In this document: one piece after another, positions 1 to 6,092 of the stretch
How the letters are laid out: each line of letters starts with the position of its first letter
Position numbering within the stretch: position 1 is the stretch's first letter
Assembly (NCBI GenBank): GCA_945883885.1
Contig: CAMCYM010000073.1
Span: 1 to 7,866, forward strand
DNA length: 7,866 bases
Reading direction: 5' to 3'
DNA from: Chryseobacterium gleum
GTDB lineage: Bacteria; Bacteroidota; Bacteroidia; Flavobacteriales_D; Sanyastnellaceae
Translations under genes and position numbers: made by a program
Notes under the pieces: generated by a model
Databases searched by the model: none
Seen by the model: the letters and a program-made list of their open reading frames with translations, nothing else
Told to the model about the DNA's origin: nothing

Positions 1-1
1 C

Positions 2-49
2 GTGGCCGCCTTCCTCGAAAAGCGCACCCCCGAATTCACCGGCAAATGA
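2..49 (+). CDS. C-terminal end of an enoyl-CoA hydratase/isomerase (crotonase) family protein, partial
   Basis: Only the last 15 codons are inside the window; the rest lies to the left. Frame 2 reads VAAFLEKRTPEFTGK followed by TGA at 47-49. The pattern AFLEKR-x-P-x-F is the usual end of crotonase-fold enoyl-CoA hydratases, where the C-terminal helix finishes with a basic FLEKR motif. Members of the family hydrate trans-2-enoyl-CoA in fatty-acid oxidation or related CoA-ester pathways in the cytoplasm, but with so few residues the exact substrate cannot be stated. The stop codon overlaps the ATG of the next gene (ATGA at 46-49), which supports this frame being the real upstream gene and suggests co-translation. 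Confidence 0.66.
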   Translation: MAAFLEKRTPEFTGK

Positions 50-330
50 CCGCACACGGCTGGACCGCAACCGCAGATGCCTTGCCGGAGGACGGCGCAC
101 GGGTGCTCGCCTTCGTGCCGGGAAATCGCGTGCTGCTCCCGGGCAAAGAAGCGATGGAGGACCGCGAGGTGCTGGTGCTCCGGTTCCACCGCGACTTCTT
201 TGCGGGGCAACCGGAGAAAGCGGCGGCGCACGGGGTTCATTTTTGGAGCGGCGAAGGCACGAGCAACCGGTACTTCGCCGAAGTCAGCCACTGGCGGCCG
301 GTGCCTGCGCCGCCCGACCCTGCGCATTGA
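46..330 (+). CDS. Small DUF551-like protein, function unknown
   Basis: This is a 94-residue cytoplasmic-type protein with no signal peptide or membrane segment. It resembles the DUF551 family, small proteins that open with a W-x-(8)-LP-x-G block and close with VTHWMPLP. Here there is Trp6, LPEDG at 13-17, a middle hydrophobic strand VLAFVP at 20-25, Trp67, and the closing VSHWRPVPAPP at 80-90. No biochemical role is established for the family, which I know mainly from phage and assorted bacterial genomes. The ATG start overlaps the upstream crotonase stop by 4 bp, so it is probably translated by re-initiation in the same operon. Its stop is 1 bp from the rsmE stop on the other strand, leaving no room for a separate terminator. 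The family call rests on pattern recognition only. Confidence 0.68.
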   Translation: MTAHGWTATADALPEDGARVLAFVPGNRVLLPGKEAMEDREVLVLRFHRDFFAGQPEKAAAHGVHFWSGEGTSNRYFAEVSHWRPVPAPPDPAH

Positions 331-331
331 C

Positions 332-1042
332 CTACTCCGCTGCGAGGCGAAAGGCGTGGACGGCCGCAACCCCGGCGGTCTCGGTGCGCAGGCGCGTGCT
401 GCCCAACGAAACCGCTACGGCTCCGGCTGCAACGGCAGACCCTACTTCCTCCGGGGTGAAGTCGCCTTCCGGCCCGATGGCGACCCACGAAGCCGCAAGA
501 CCGGCGGATCGCGCCGCCGCGAGCAGGTGGGGCTTCGGGCCGGGCATGCAGTGTGCGATGTAGCCGCGCAGGTCGGATGCTTCAGGCGATGCGCACCACG
601 CGGCGAACCCCACCGCAGGCCGAAGGTCAGGCAGGTAGGCCTGCCGGCTCTGCTTCATGGCGGCGACGAGGATGCGTTCCCAGCGGTCGAATTTTTCCAT
701 CCGGCGCTCAGACCGCGCCGTCCAAACGGGCTGCACAGCCGACACCCCCAGTTCCGTCGCCTTCTCCAGCAGCCACTCGAACCGGTCCGTGGACTTCGTG
801 GGGGCCACGACCAGCACAAGGGCCGGATTTAAAACGGACTCCGCGGGCGCGGCCTCCAGCCGCAGCGCGCACGACCGCTTCGTCACCTCCTCCACCCGGC
901 CCACGTACCGGCCGCCGCGCCCGTCCACACACTCCACCGCCTCGCCGGGCCGCACGCGCAGGACTCGGACCGCATGTTCGGCCTCCTCCCCGTCGAGGAC
1001 GTGGAGGGGCAAGGTCAGGGACGGCGTGTAGAAGGTGTGCAT
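332..1042 (-). CDS. rsmE: 16S rRNA (uracil-1498-N3)-methyltransferase RsmE
   Basis: RsmE is a SAM-dependent SPOUT-class (trefoil knot) methyltransferase that makes m3U1498 in 16S rRNA of the assembled 30S subunit; it acts as a dimer in the cytoplasm. The 236-residue product matches the family length (about 230-250). Visible signatures: the N-terminal PUA-like part with HAVRVLRVRPGE at 23-34; EKATELGV at 93-100; the SER-x-(7)-RWERI-x-(3)-MKQS-x-(4)-LP block around 111-138; the SAM-binding knot motif IGPEGDF at 189-195; and LGSTRLRTETAG at 213-224. The Asp in GPEGDF, where proteobacterial enzymes have Gly, is the form I expect in Bacteroidota. The ATG lies 9 bp after the pckA stop, with no Shine-Dalgarno site but a 7-bp hairpin immediately upstream, so expression is probably by read-through and translational coupling from pckA. 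The stop is TAG. Confidence 0.96.
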   Translation of the reverse strand: MHTFYTPSLTLPLHVLDGEEAEHAVRVLRVRPGEAVECVDGRGGRYVGRVEEVTKRSCALRLEAAPAESVLNPALVLVVAPTKSTDRFEWLLEKATELGVSAVQPVWTARSERRMEKFDRWERILVAAMKQSRQAYLPDLRPAVGFAAWCASPEASDLRGYIAHCMPGPKPHLLAAARSAGLAASWVAIGPEGDFTPEEVGSAVAAGAVAVSLGSTRLRTETAGVAAVHAFRLAAE

Positions 1043-1043
1043 G

Positions 1044-1062
1044 CGGTGGCGTCAAGCCACCG
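1044..1062 (-). promoter_or_regulatory. Hairpin across the pckA stop and rsmE start
   Basis: Read on the minus strand, CGGTGGC-TTGAC-GCCACCG forms a perfect 7-bp stem with a 5-nt loop. The pckA stop codon TGA lies in the loop, and the 3' arm ends one base before the rsmE ATG. It has no U-run after it, so it is not a standard intrinsic terminator. Its position suggests a structure that ribosomes finishing pckA would open, tying rsmE initiation to pckA translation. The structure is seen in the sequence; the role is inference, and part of the stem is constrained by the PVA codons. Confidence 0.4.
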
Positions 1063-2653
1063 GCGCTGCGACGAGGATCGCTGCGGAGGCTTGCGCTTCG
1101 AATTTGGCAAAATTCTCCCGGAAAAGTCCAGCCAGGTGCTTCGCCGTCGCATCGAACGCCGCCGCATCCTTCCAAGTCGACCGCGGATCGAGGACCTCTG
1201 ACGGCACATCCGGGCACGTGAGCGGGTACTTCAGCCCGAAGACCGGGTCCGTCGCCCACTGGACCCCGTCCAGCGCGCCGCGCATCGCTGCGGTGAGGAG
1301 CGCGCGGGTGTGGCGCAGCTTCATCCGGTGGCCATCGCCGTAGCTGCCGCCGGTCCAGCCCGTATTCACCAGCCAAACCCGCACCCCGTGCGCCTCCATG
1401 CGCTCACCGAGCATCTCCGCATACCGCGTCGGGTGCAAGGGCATGAACGGCGCGCCGAAGCAGGCACTGAAGACGACTTGCGGCTCCGTGATGCCCACCT
1501 CGGTGCCGGCCACCTTCGCCGTGTAGCCGGAGAGGAAGTGGTACATGGTTTGGCCTTTGTCGAGGCGGCTGATGGGAGGCAGCACCCCGTAGGCGTCGCA
1601 GGTCAGGAAGAAGATGTCGGTGGGATGGCCCCCGCGGCCAGACTCCACGGCACCTGGGATGTGGTGCAAGGGATACGATACCCGCGTGTTCTCCGTGCGC
1701 GAGCTGTCGTCGTAGTCCGGGGTGACCCCGTCCGGGCCCATGCCCACGTTTTCCAGCATCGCGCCGAAGCGGATGGCATCGTAGATCTGGGGTTCGAGGT
1801 CGCGGCTGAGGTGGATGGTCTTTGCGTAGCAGCCGCCTTCCATGTTGAACACCCCGGATGCGCCCCAGCCGTGCTCGTCGTCGCCGATGAGCCGCCGCAG
1901 CGGATCGCTGCTGAGCGTCGTTTTGCCGGTGCCGCTGAGCCCGAAGAAGACGGCCACATCGCCCGATTCGCCCACATTCGCAGAGCAGTGCATCGGGAAC
2001 ACGTCGTGGCGGGTAGGCAGCACGAAGTTCATCACAGAGAACATCCCCTTCTTGATCTCGCCGGTGTATGCAGATCCTGCGATGAGGATGATTTTCCGGG
2101 TGAAGTCGATCGCGGACACGTTGCCTTGCCGGGTGCCGTGGAGCGCAGGGGTGGCTTGGAAGCCGGGGGCGCACACGACGTGCCACTCCGGGGACGGCAC
2201 GAGTACATCCTGCTCTTCCAGCCGGATGAACATGTTGCTCACGAAGAGGTTCGACCACGCCTTTTCTGTGACGACGCGGACGCGCACTTCGCTTTCAGGA
2301 TCGGCACCTACCGCGGCATCGCGGACGAAGACCGGCTTGCCGGAGAGGTACGCCGCCATGTCGCGGTGAAGTGCTGCGAATTGCTCGGACGTGAGCGGCT
2401 GGTTGATGCCCCCCCAGTCCACGTCCGCGTGGGTGGTGGCGTCGTCCACGATGAAGCGGTCTTTCGGGGAGCGGCCGGTGAAGGTTCCGGTGTCCACGCA
2501 CAGTGCACCGGTGTCGGTGAGGATGCCATCGCCCCGCAGGAGCGTCTGGACGATGAGTTTGGCCGGAGGCAGATTCCAGTGAGCCCGTGAAACGTCTTCC
2601 AGGCCTACAGCTTCAAGCGAAGCATCGATGGGGGGATTTCCTACGTGTTTCAT
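1052..2653 (-). CDS. pckA: Phosphoenolpyruvate carboxykinase (ATP)
   Basis: It catalyses oxaloacetate + ATP to PEP + CO2 + ADP, the entry step of gluconeogenesis, in the cytoplasm. The 533 residues agree with the ATP-dependent family (about 530-540). Key parts are intact: substrate-binding TGRSPKDRF at 59-67 (Arg61); GSAYTGEIKKGMF at 193-205 (Tyr196, metal-ligand Lys202); MHCSANVG at 221-228 (metal-ligand His222); the kinase-1a P-loop GLSGTGKTTLS at 238-248 (Lys244); the metal-binding LIGDDEHGW at 255-263; NMEGGCYAKTI at 270-280; NTRVSYP at 322-328; and the C-terminal nucleotide-site region VNTGWTGGSYGDGHRM at 429-444. These P-loop and DDEHGW forms separate it from the GTP-dependent family. 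The start at 2653 gives the expected short N-terminus. No Shine-Dalgarno site is visible, only an AU-rich AACAAUUCUC leader end, as usual in Bacteroidota. It is first in an apparent pckA-rsmE operon, and divergent from the FG-GAP gene. Confidence 0.98.
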   Translation of the reverse strand: MKHVGNPPIDASLEAVGLEDVSRAHWNLPPAKLIVQTLLRGDGILTDTGALCVDTGTFTGRSPKDRFIVDDATTHADVDWGGINQPLTSEQFAALHRDMAAYLSGKPVFVRDAAVGADPESEVRVRVVTEKAWSNLFVSNMFIRLEEQDVLVPSPEWHVVCAPGFQATPALHGTRQGNVSAIDFTRKIILIAGSAYTGEIKKGMFSVMNFVLPTRHDVFPMHCSANVGESGDVAVFFGLSGTGKTTLSSDPLRRLIGDDEHGWGASGVFNMEGGCYAKTIHLSRDLEPQIYDAIRFGAMLENVGMGPDGVTPDYDDSSRTENTRVSYPLHHIPGAVESGRGGHPTDIFFLTCDAYGVLPPISRLDKGQTMYHFLSGYTAKVAGTEVGITEPQVVFSACFGAPFMPLHPTRYAEMLGERMEAHGVRVWLVNTGWTGGSYGDGHRMKLRHTRALLTAAMRGALDGVQWATDPVFGLKYPLTCPDVPSEVLDPRSTWKDAAAFDATAKHLAGLFRENFAKFEAQASAAILVAAPVA

Positions 2654-2745
2654 GAGAATTGTTCATTGCATTTCTCGCGCACGACGGGCTCCTGCAACGT
2701 GCTGCGTTCAGCGGGCGTCAAGCAGGAAACAACCGGCAGGCGACA

Positions 2746-2778
2746 CAAAGCTAGGCCTTGCCGGGCCGTTTGACCGAA
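2746..2778 (-). promoter_or_regulatory. Probable Bacteroidota-type promoter for pckA (-rsmE)
   Basis: On the minus strand, TAGCTTTG (2753 to 2746) is a full match to the Bacteroidota -7 consensus TAnnTTTG. Twenty-one bases further upstream is TTCG (2778 to 2775), one mismatch from the TTTG -33 element. Transcription would begin near 2740 and give a leader of roughly 85-90 nt before the pckA ATG. The same TAGCTTTGT string precedes mdh. Sequence match only. The divergent FG-GAP gene starts only about 25 bp beyond the -33 side, so its own promoter, for which I see no consensus, would overlap this one. Confidence 0.45.
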
Positions 2779-2803
2779 CTTCACCCCGCAAGAAATTCAC
2801 GCG

Positions 2804-5044
2804 ATGCCCACAATTCCCTTCTGCGTCCGGCGCATGCTCGCCGCTGGACTGACCGCCGTCAGTTGTGCCGCCGTGAACGGGCAGGTCGTGCCGTGGGATT
2901 GGGCGGTGGGCGGTGGGCCGGACGTCGTTGTGGACGCGGTAGGCCTGGCGAATCCGTGGACCGGCGGGTTCACTGCGCCGCAGTGGAGCCCGGTGGATTT
3001 TGACGGCGACGGGGACGAGGACGTGTTCAGCTGCGACCGCGACGGGGGGCGGGTGCTCCTGTTCGAGCGGACGGACGCGGGCTTCGTCGAGCGCCCGGAC
3101 TGGGCCACGGGCTTCCCGGAGTTCGCCGAGTGGGTCCTGCTGGTCGATTACGATTGCGACGGACTGGCCGATGTGTTCGCGGGGTTCCAAAACGGAGTCC
3201 ACGTCTACCGCCACGCGCCGGCCGGCATCTTCACCCCGGTCGCCACCCCCCTCTACGCGTCGTGGGACTTCGGCAGCGGCCCCACCGACCTGCCGATGGT
3301 CGTCTTGACACTCGACAAACCCTCGATCTCCGACCTAGACGGCGACGGCGCCCTCGACGTCATCGCCTTCACAGAAACCAGCACCACCGTCTACGCCTAC
3401 ACCGGCTCCACCCCGTGCGGACTCGACTTCGTTTGCACGAACCGCTGCTACGCGATGTTCGACGAAGGCACCGAAGACAACTCTGTGTTCATCGGCGACG
3501 CGCACACCTGCGGATTCAACGTCATCGATCCGCGCGACATGGACCCCGCCTCCCGGCCGGACGAACCCATGCGCCACGCCGGGGGGAGCCTCACGGCGCT
3601 GCAGCTCGACGGCGTAGGCGGACACGACTTGCTCGTCGGCGATGTCTCGTACGGCACGCTCATCGCGTTGCTGCTGGAGGAGGCGGTGGACGGCCAAGAC
3701 AGCACCGCATGGTACGACGCCACCTTTCCTTCGGAGCTGGCGCACACGGGGCCTGCCGATTCTGTGAATTGCTGGAAGTTTCCGGCGGCGTGGCCGGTGG
3801 ATGTGGACGCGGACGGCGTGCGGGATTTGGTCATCAGCCCGAACACCGACATCGAAACGGAGGACGACCGCTGCGTGCACTTTTGGCGCAACGCCGGGAC
3901 GGAAGACCTGCCGGTGTGGGAGTTCATCACCGACCGCTGGCTGCAGGACGGCACGCTCGACGTGGGGCGCGGTGCGGCACCCGTCTTCGTGGACCTCGAC
4001 GGCGACGGCCTGACGGACCTGGCCCTCGGCAACAAAGAGCGGTACGAGGGCGTGGGCAACACCCCGACTGCGCTGGCCCTCTTCCGCAACGTGGGCAGCG
4101 CGACGGCCCCGCTGTTCGAATCGGTCACATGGAATGCCGTGGACTTTTCTGCAAACCAAATCGAGAGCGCCTACCCCGCCTTCGCCGACCTCGACGCCGA
4201 CGGCGACCTCGACCTCCTCGTCGGCGACGAGCTCGGCCTGCTCCACCGCTACACGAACACCGCCGGCCCCGGCGCCTTCCCCACGTTCACGTTGCCCGAA
4301 CTCGCCGTCACAGACGCTTCCGGCACCCCCATCGACGTCGGCCAATTCGCCACCCCGCAGTTCACCGACCTCGACGGCATCCCACCCCTCGACCTGCTCA
4401 TCGGCGAGAAAAACGGCACCCTCACCGCCTACCTCGCCTGCACCGACGCAACCGGCGCCCCCACGTGGTGCTCGTGGACCTCACCGCTCACGGGCGAAAA
4501 CTGGGGCGGCATCGTCGTCAACAACGCCCTCGGCATCAACGGCTACAGCGTCCCGTGCCTCTACGCCCACGGCGGCGTGACGGAGGTCTTCGTGGCAAAC
4601 GAACTCGGCGCCGTCGAGTACTTCGGCACCTTCACGCCCGGCACGGACCCGGGCTTCCTCCTCGAAATCTCCGGCGCCGCGGGCGGATTCCAGCCCGGCC
4701 TGCGCGCCGCGGCCTCCCTGGCCGACCTCGACGCCGACGGCATCCCCGAGCTCGCCATCGGCATCCGCAACGGCGGCGTGCGCTGGCACCGCGGAACCTC
4801 CACCGCCGTCGCCGGCCCCGCCGCCCCCTCCCCCCTCCGGCTCTCCCCGAACCCCTCCGCAGGCCCCACCCGGCTCACCGGCGCCGAACCTCTGGCCCCC
4901 GTGCGCATCCACGCTGCGGACGGCCGGCTCCTTCACACAGAAAGGACCGGCCCAGACGGCACTGCCGCCCTGCCGGTCCTTCCCGCGGGTACCTATGTCG
5001 TGGCCACCGGCCGCGCTTCCGTGCGCTGGGTGGTGCTGCAATGA
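2804..5044 (+). CDS. Secreted FG-GAP/VCBS-repeat protein with type IX secretion C-terminal sorting domain
   Basis: A 746-residue exported protein of unknown specific role. Residues 1-27 form a signal peptide (two Arg at 9-10, hydrophobic core MLAAGLTAVSCAAV, likely cut before Gln27). The body consists of FG-GAP/VCBS-type repeats, which usually fold as a beta-propeller with calcium-binding Asp loops. I see D-x-D-x-D-G type loops at 65-74, 115-124, 177-186, 333-342, 397-406, 462-471 and 641-650, and degenerate ones at 267-276 and 522-531. Nine or so Cys after the signal peptide (for example 205, 211, 215, 236) fit disulfides in an extracellular protein. Residues about 675-746 are a type A T9SS sorting domain: LSPNPSAG at 680-687, then VRIHAADGRLLHTE and LPAGTYVV strands and a short basic/hydrophobic end. 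No catalytic or adhesin domain is recognisable, so surface binding is only a guess. The ATG at 2804 is chosen because it gives a complete signal peptide; Met11 would lose the Arg pair. Confidence 0.92.
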   Translation: MPTIPFCVRRMLAAGLTAVSCAAVNGQVVPWDWAVGGGPDVVVDAVGLANPWTGGFTAPQWSPVDFDGDGDEDVFSCDRDGGRVLLFERTDAGFVERPDWATGFPEFAEWVLLVDYDCDGLADVFAGFQNGVHVYRHAPAGIFTPVATPLYASWDFGSGPTDLPMVVLTLDKPSISDLDGDGALDVIAFTETSTTVYAYTGSTPCGLDFVCTNRCYAMFDEGTEDNSVFIGDAHTCGFNVIDPRDMDPASRPDEPMRHAGGSLTALQLDGVGGHDLLVGDVSYGTLIALLLEEAVDGQDSTAWYDATFPSELAHTGPADSVNCWKFPAAWPVDVDADGVRDLVISPNTDIETEDDRCVHFWRNAGTEDLPVWEFITDRWLQDGTLDVGRGAAPVFVDLDGDGLTDLALGNKERYEGVGNTPTALALFRNVGSATAPLFESVTWNAVDFSANQIESAYPAFADLDADGDLDLLVGDELGLLHRYTNTAGPGAFPTFTLPELAVTDASGTPIDVGQFATPQFTDLDGIPPLDLLIGEKNGTLTAYLACTDATGAPTWCSWTSPLTGENWGGIVVNNALGINGYSVPCLYAHGGVTEVFVANELGAVEYFGTFTPGTDPGFLLEISGAAGGFQPGLRAAASLADLDADGIPELAIGIRNGGVRWHRGTSTAVAGPAAPSPLRLSPNPSAGPTRLTGAEPLAPVRIHAADGRLLHTERTGPDGTAALPVLPAGTYVVATGRASVRWVVLQ
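4184..4204 (+). repeat. 21-bp exact direct repeat, copy 1 (FG-GAP calcium loop)
   Basis: These 21 bases, encoding ADLDADG at residues 461-467 of the FG-GAP protein, recur identically at 4721-4741. The two copies are in frame and 537 bp apart. Confidence 0.85.
4721..4741 (+). repeat. 21-bp exact direct repeat, copy 2 (FG-GAP calcium loop)
   Basis: Identical to 4184-4204 and encoding ADLDADG at residues 640-646. Recombination between the copies would remove 179 codons in frame, taking out the intervening repeats while leaving the sorting domain. Confidence 0.85.
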
Positions 5045-5054
5045 CGGCCGCCGA

Positions 5055-5993
5055 TCAGGCCATCGCGTTCATGCGGTCGAGCACGTCGGCCACGGACCGG
5101 ACGGCTTTTTCCGATTCTGCGAGCAGCGAGCGCTCGTCGGCGTTGAGGTCGAGTTCGATGATCTCCTCGATGCCGTTGCGGCCGAGCTTCACCGGGACGC
5201 CGATGTAGAGGTCGTGGATGCCGTACTCGCCGGTCAGCCACGCGCAGACTGGGAAGATGCGCTTCTGATCGCGGACGATCGCTTCCACCATTTGGGCTGC
5301 AGCCGCCCCCGGAGCGTACCACGCAGACGTGCCGAGCAGGTTGACGATTTCGCCGCCGCCGGTCTTCGTGCGCTCGACGATGGCGTTGAGCTTGTCTGCA
5401 TCGATGAGTTCCGTGACCGGGATGCCGCCCACCGTGGTGTAGCGGGGCAGCGGCACCATCGTGTCGCCGTGGCCGCCCATCAGCACGGCTTGGATGTCCT
5501 TCGGGCTGACGTTCAGGGCTTCTGCGAGGAAGGCCCGGTAGCGCGCCGTATCGAGGATGCCGGCCATGCCCATCACGCGGCGGGAATCGATGCCGGCGGC
5601 GAGGTAGGAACAGTACGTCATCACGTCGAGCGGGTTCGAAACCACCACGATGATCGCGTTCGGGCTGTGCGCGATGAGCTGCTCGGTCACGCTCTTGACA
5701 ATGCCCGCGTTGATGGCGATGAGGTCGTCGCGGCTCATGCCGGGCTTGCGGGGCAAACCGCTCGTGATGACTACCACATCGGAGCCGGCCGTGCGGCTGT
5801 AGTCGTTCGTGACCCCCACCGTGCGGGTGTCGTAGAGGTTGATGGGAGCGGTTTGCCAAACGTCGAGCGCCTTGCCCTCGGCAAAGCCCTCCTTGATGTC
5901 AAGCAGCACCACCTCGTTCGCCACCTCGCGCGTGGCCAACACATCTGCGCACGTCGCACCGACGTTGCCGGCGCCCACTACGGTTACTTTCAT
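5055..5993 (-). CDS. mdh: Malate dehydrogenase (NAD-dependent, LDH-like type)
   Basis: It catalyses malate + NAD+ to oxaloacetate + NADH in the TCA cycle (and the reverse), in the cytoplasm. The 312 residues match the LDH-like MDH class found in Bacteroidota. Rossmann motif GAGNVG at 7-12; Asp32 at the end of strand 2 (VVLLD), which selects NAD over NADP; active-site loop GLPRKPGMSRDDL at 79-91, with Arg82 and Arg88 binding the substrate carboxylate and marking malate rather than lactate specificity; NPLD at 120-123; GMAGILDTARYR at 142-153 with catalytic Asp148 and substrate-binding Arg151; and GGHGDTMVP at 173-181 with catalytic His175. ATG at 5993 starts exactly at the usual MKVTVVGAG. It is convergent with the FG-GAP gene (10 bp between stops, no terminator hairpin seen) and divergent from the MORN gene. 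It supplies oxaloacetate, the substrate of PckA encoded nearby. Confidence 0.98.
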   Translation of the reverse strand: MKVTVVGAGNVGATCADVLATREVANEVVLLDIKEGFAEGKALDVWQTAPINLYDTRTVGVTNDYSRTAGSDVVVITSGLPRKPGMSRDDLIAINAGIVKSVTEQLIAHSPNAIIVVVSNPLDVMTYCSYLAAGIDSRRVMGMAGILDTARYRAFLAEALNVSPKDIQAVLMGGHGDTMVPLPRYTTVGGIPVTELIDADKLNAIVERTKTGGGEIVNLLGTSAWYAPGAAAAQMVEAIVRDQKRIFPVCAWLTGEYGIHDLYIGVPVKLGRNGIEEIIELDLNADERSLLAESEKAVRSVADVLDRMNAMA

Positions 5994-6000
5994 GGTATCA

Positions 6001-6019
6001 GGGAAATCTGTTGGGAAAT
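6001..6019. repeat. Tandem GGGAAAT heptamers in the mdh leader
   Basis: GGGAAAT occurs at 6001-6007 and again at 6013-6019, 12 bp start to start, inside the 5' leader of mdh. A related GGGAAAC lies at 6080-6086, just before the MORN gene start. They could be a regulatory site shared by the two divergent genes, or chance within an AT-richer leader. Confidence 0.25.
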
Positions 6020-6027
6020 TTTCGCGA

Positions 6028-6035
6028 CAAAGCTA
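6028..6035 (-). promoter_or_regulatory. Probable -7 promoter box for mdh
   Basis: The minus strand reads TAGCTTTG, a full match to the Bacteroidota TAnnTTTG -7 box and identical to the one before pckA, including the following T. It sits 35 bp upstream of the mdh ATG, giving a leader of about 25-30 nt. No good TTTG -33 element is seen at the right distance; the stretch upstream is GC-rich, so this is weaker evidence than for pckA. Confidence 0.4.
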
Positions 6036-6092
6036 CGGCGGCGCCCCCGCCCGGATGCTGCGTTGTTGCATAATTTGGCGGGAAACTCCTGC

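Noticed and set aside
1310..2590. Long open frame (426 codons) on the plus strand opposite pckA
   Set aside because: It lies entirely antisense to an intact pckA, has composition typical of a GC-rich shadow frame (many His, Arg, Val, Ala) and no recognisable domain.
2769..2803. TTTG at 2769-2772 as part of a promoter for the FG-GAP gene
   Set aside because: No TAnnTTTG follows at the needed spacing before the ATG at 2804.
3335..4345. 336-codon minus-strand frame opposite the FG-GAP gene
   Set aside because: Its Val/Gly/Glu-rich repeats are the reverse complement of the Asp-loop codons, and there is no independent support.
5042..5057. Bidirectional terminator between the convergent FG-GAP and mdh genes
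   Set aside because: The 10-bp gap holds only a short CGGCCG palindrome with no T-run; no stem long enough for intrinsic termination is visible.
3130..5208. 692-codon plus-strand frame inside the FG-GAP gene
   Set aside because: It is an Arg/Pro/His-rich alternate frame of a C-rich gene and shows none of the FG-GAP or sorting-domain features of the correct frame.
6071..6077. TAATTTG as a plus-strand -7 box for the MORN gene
   Set aside because: It is one base short of TAnnTTTG, has no TTTG at the -33 distance, and would leave a leader of only about 9 nt. Possible, but not supported enough to list.
4995..6092. Open frame upstream of and in phase with the MORN gene, running antisense through all of mdh
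   Set aside because: The stop-free stretch is opposite the well-supported mdh. The real MORN start is 6093, where a signal peptide begins; the upstream part shows no domain.
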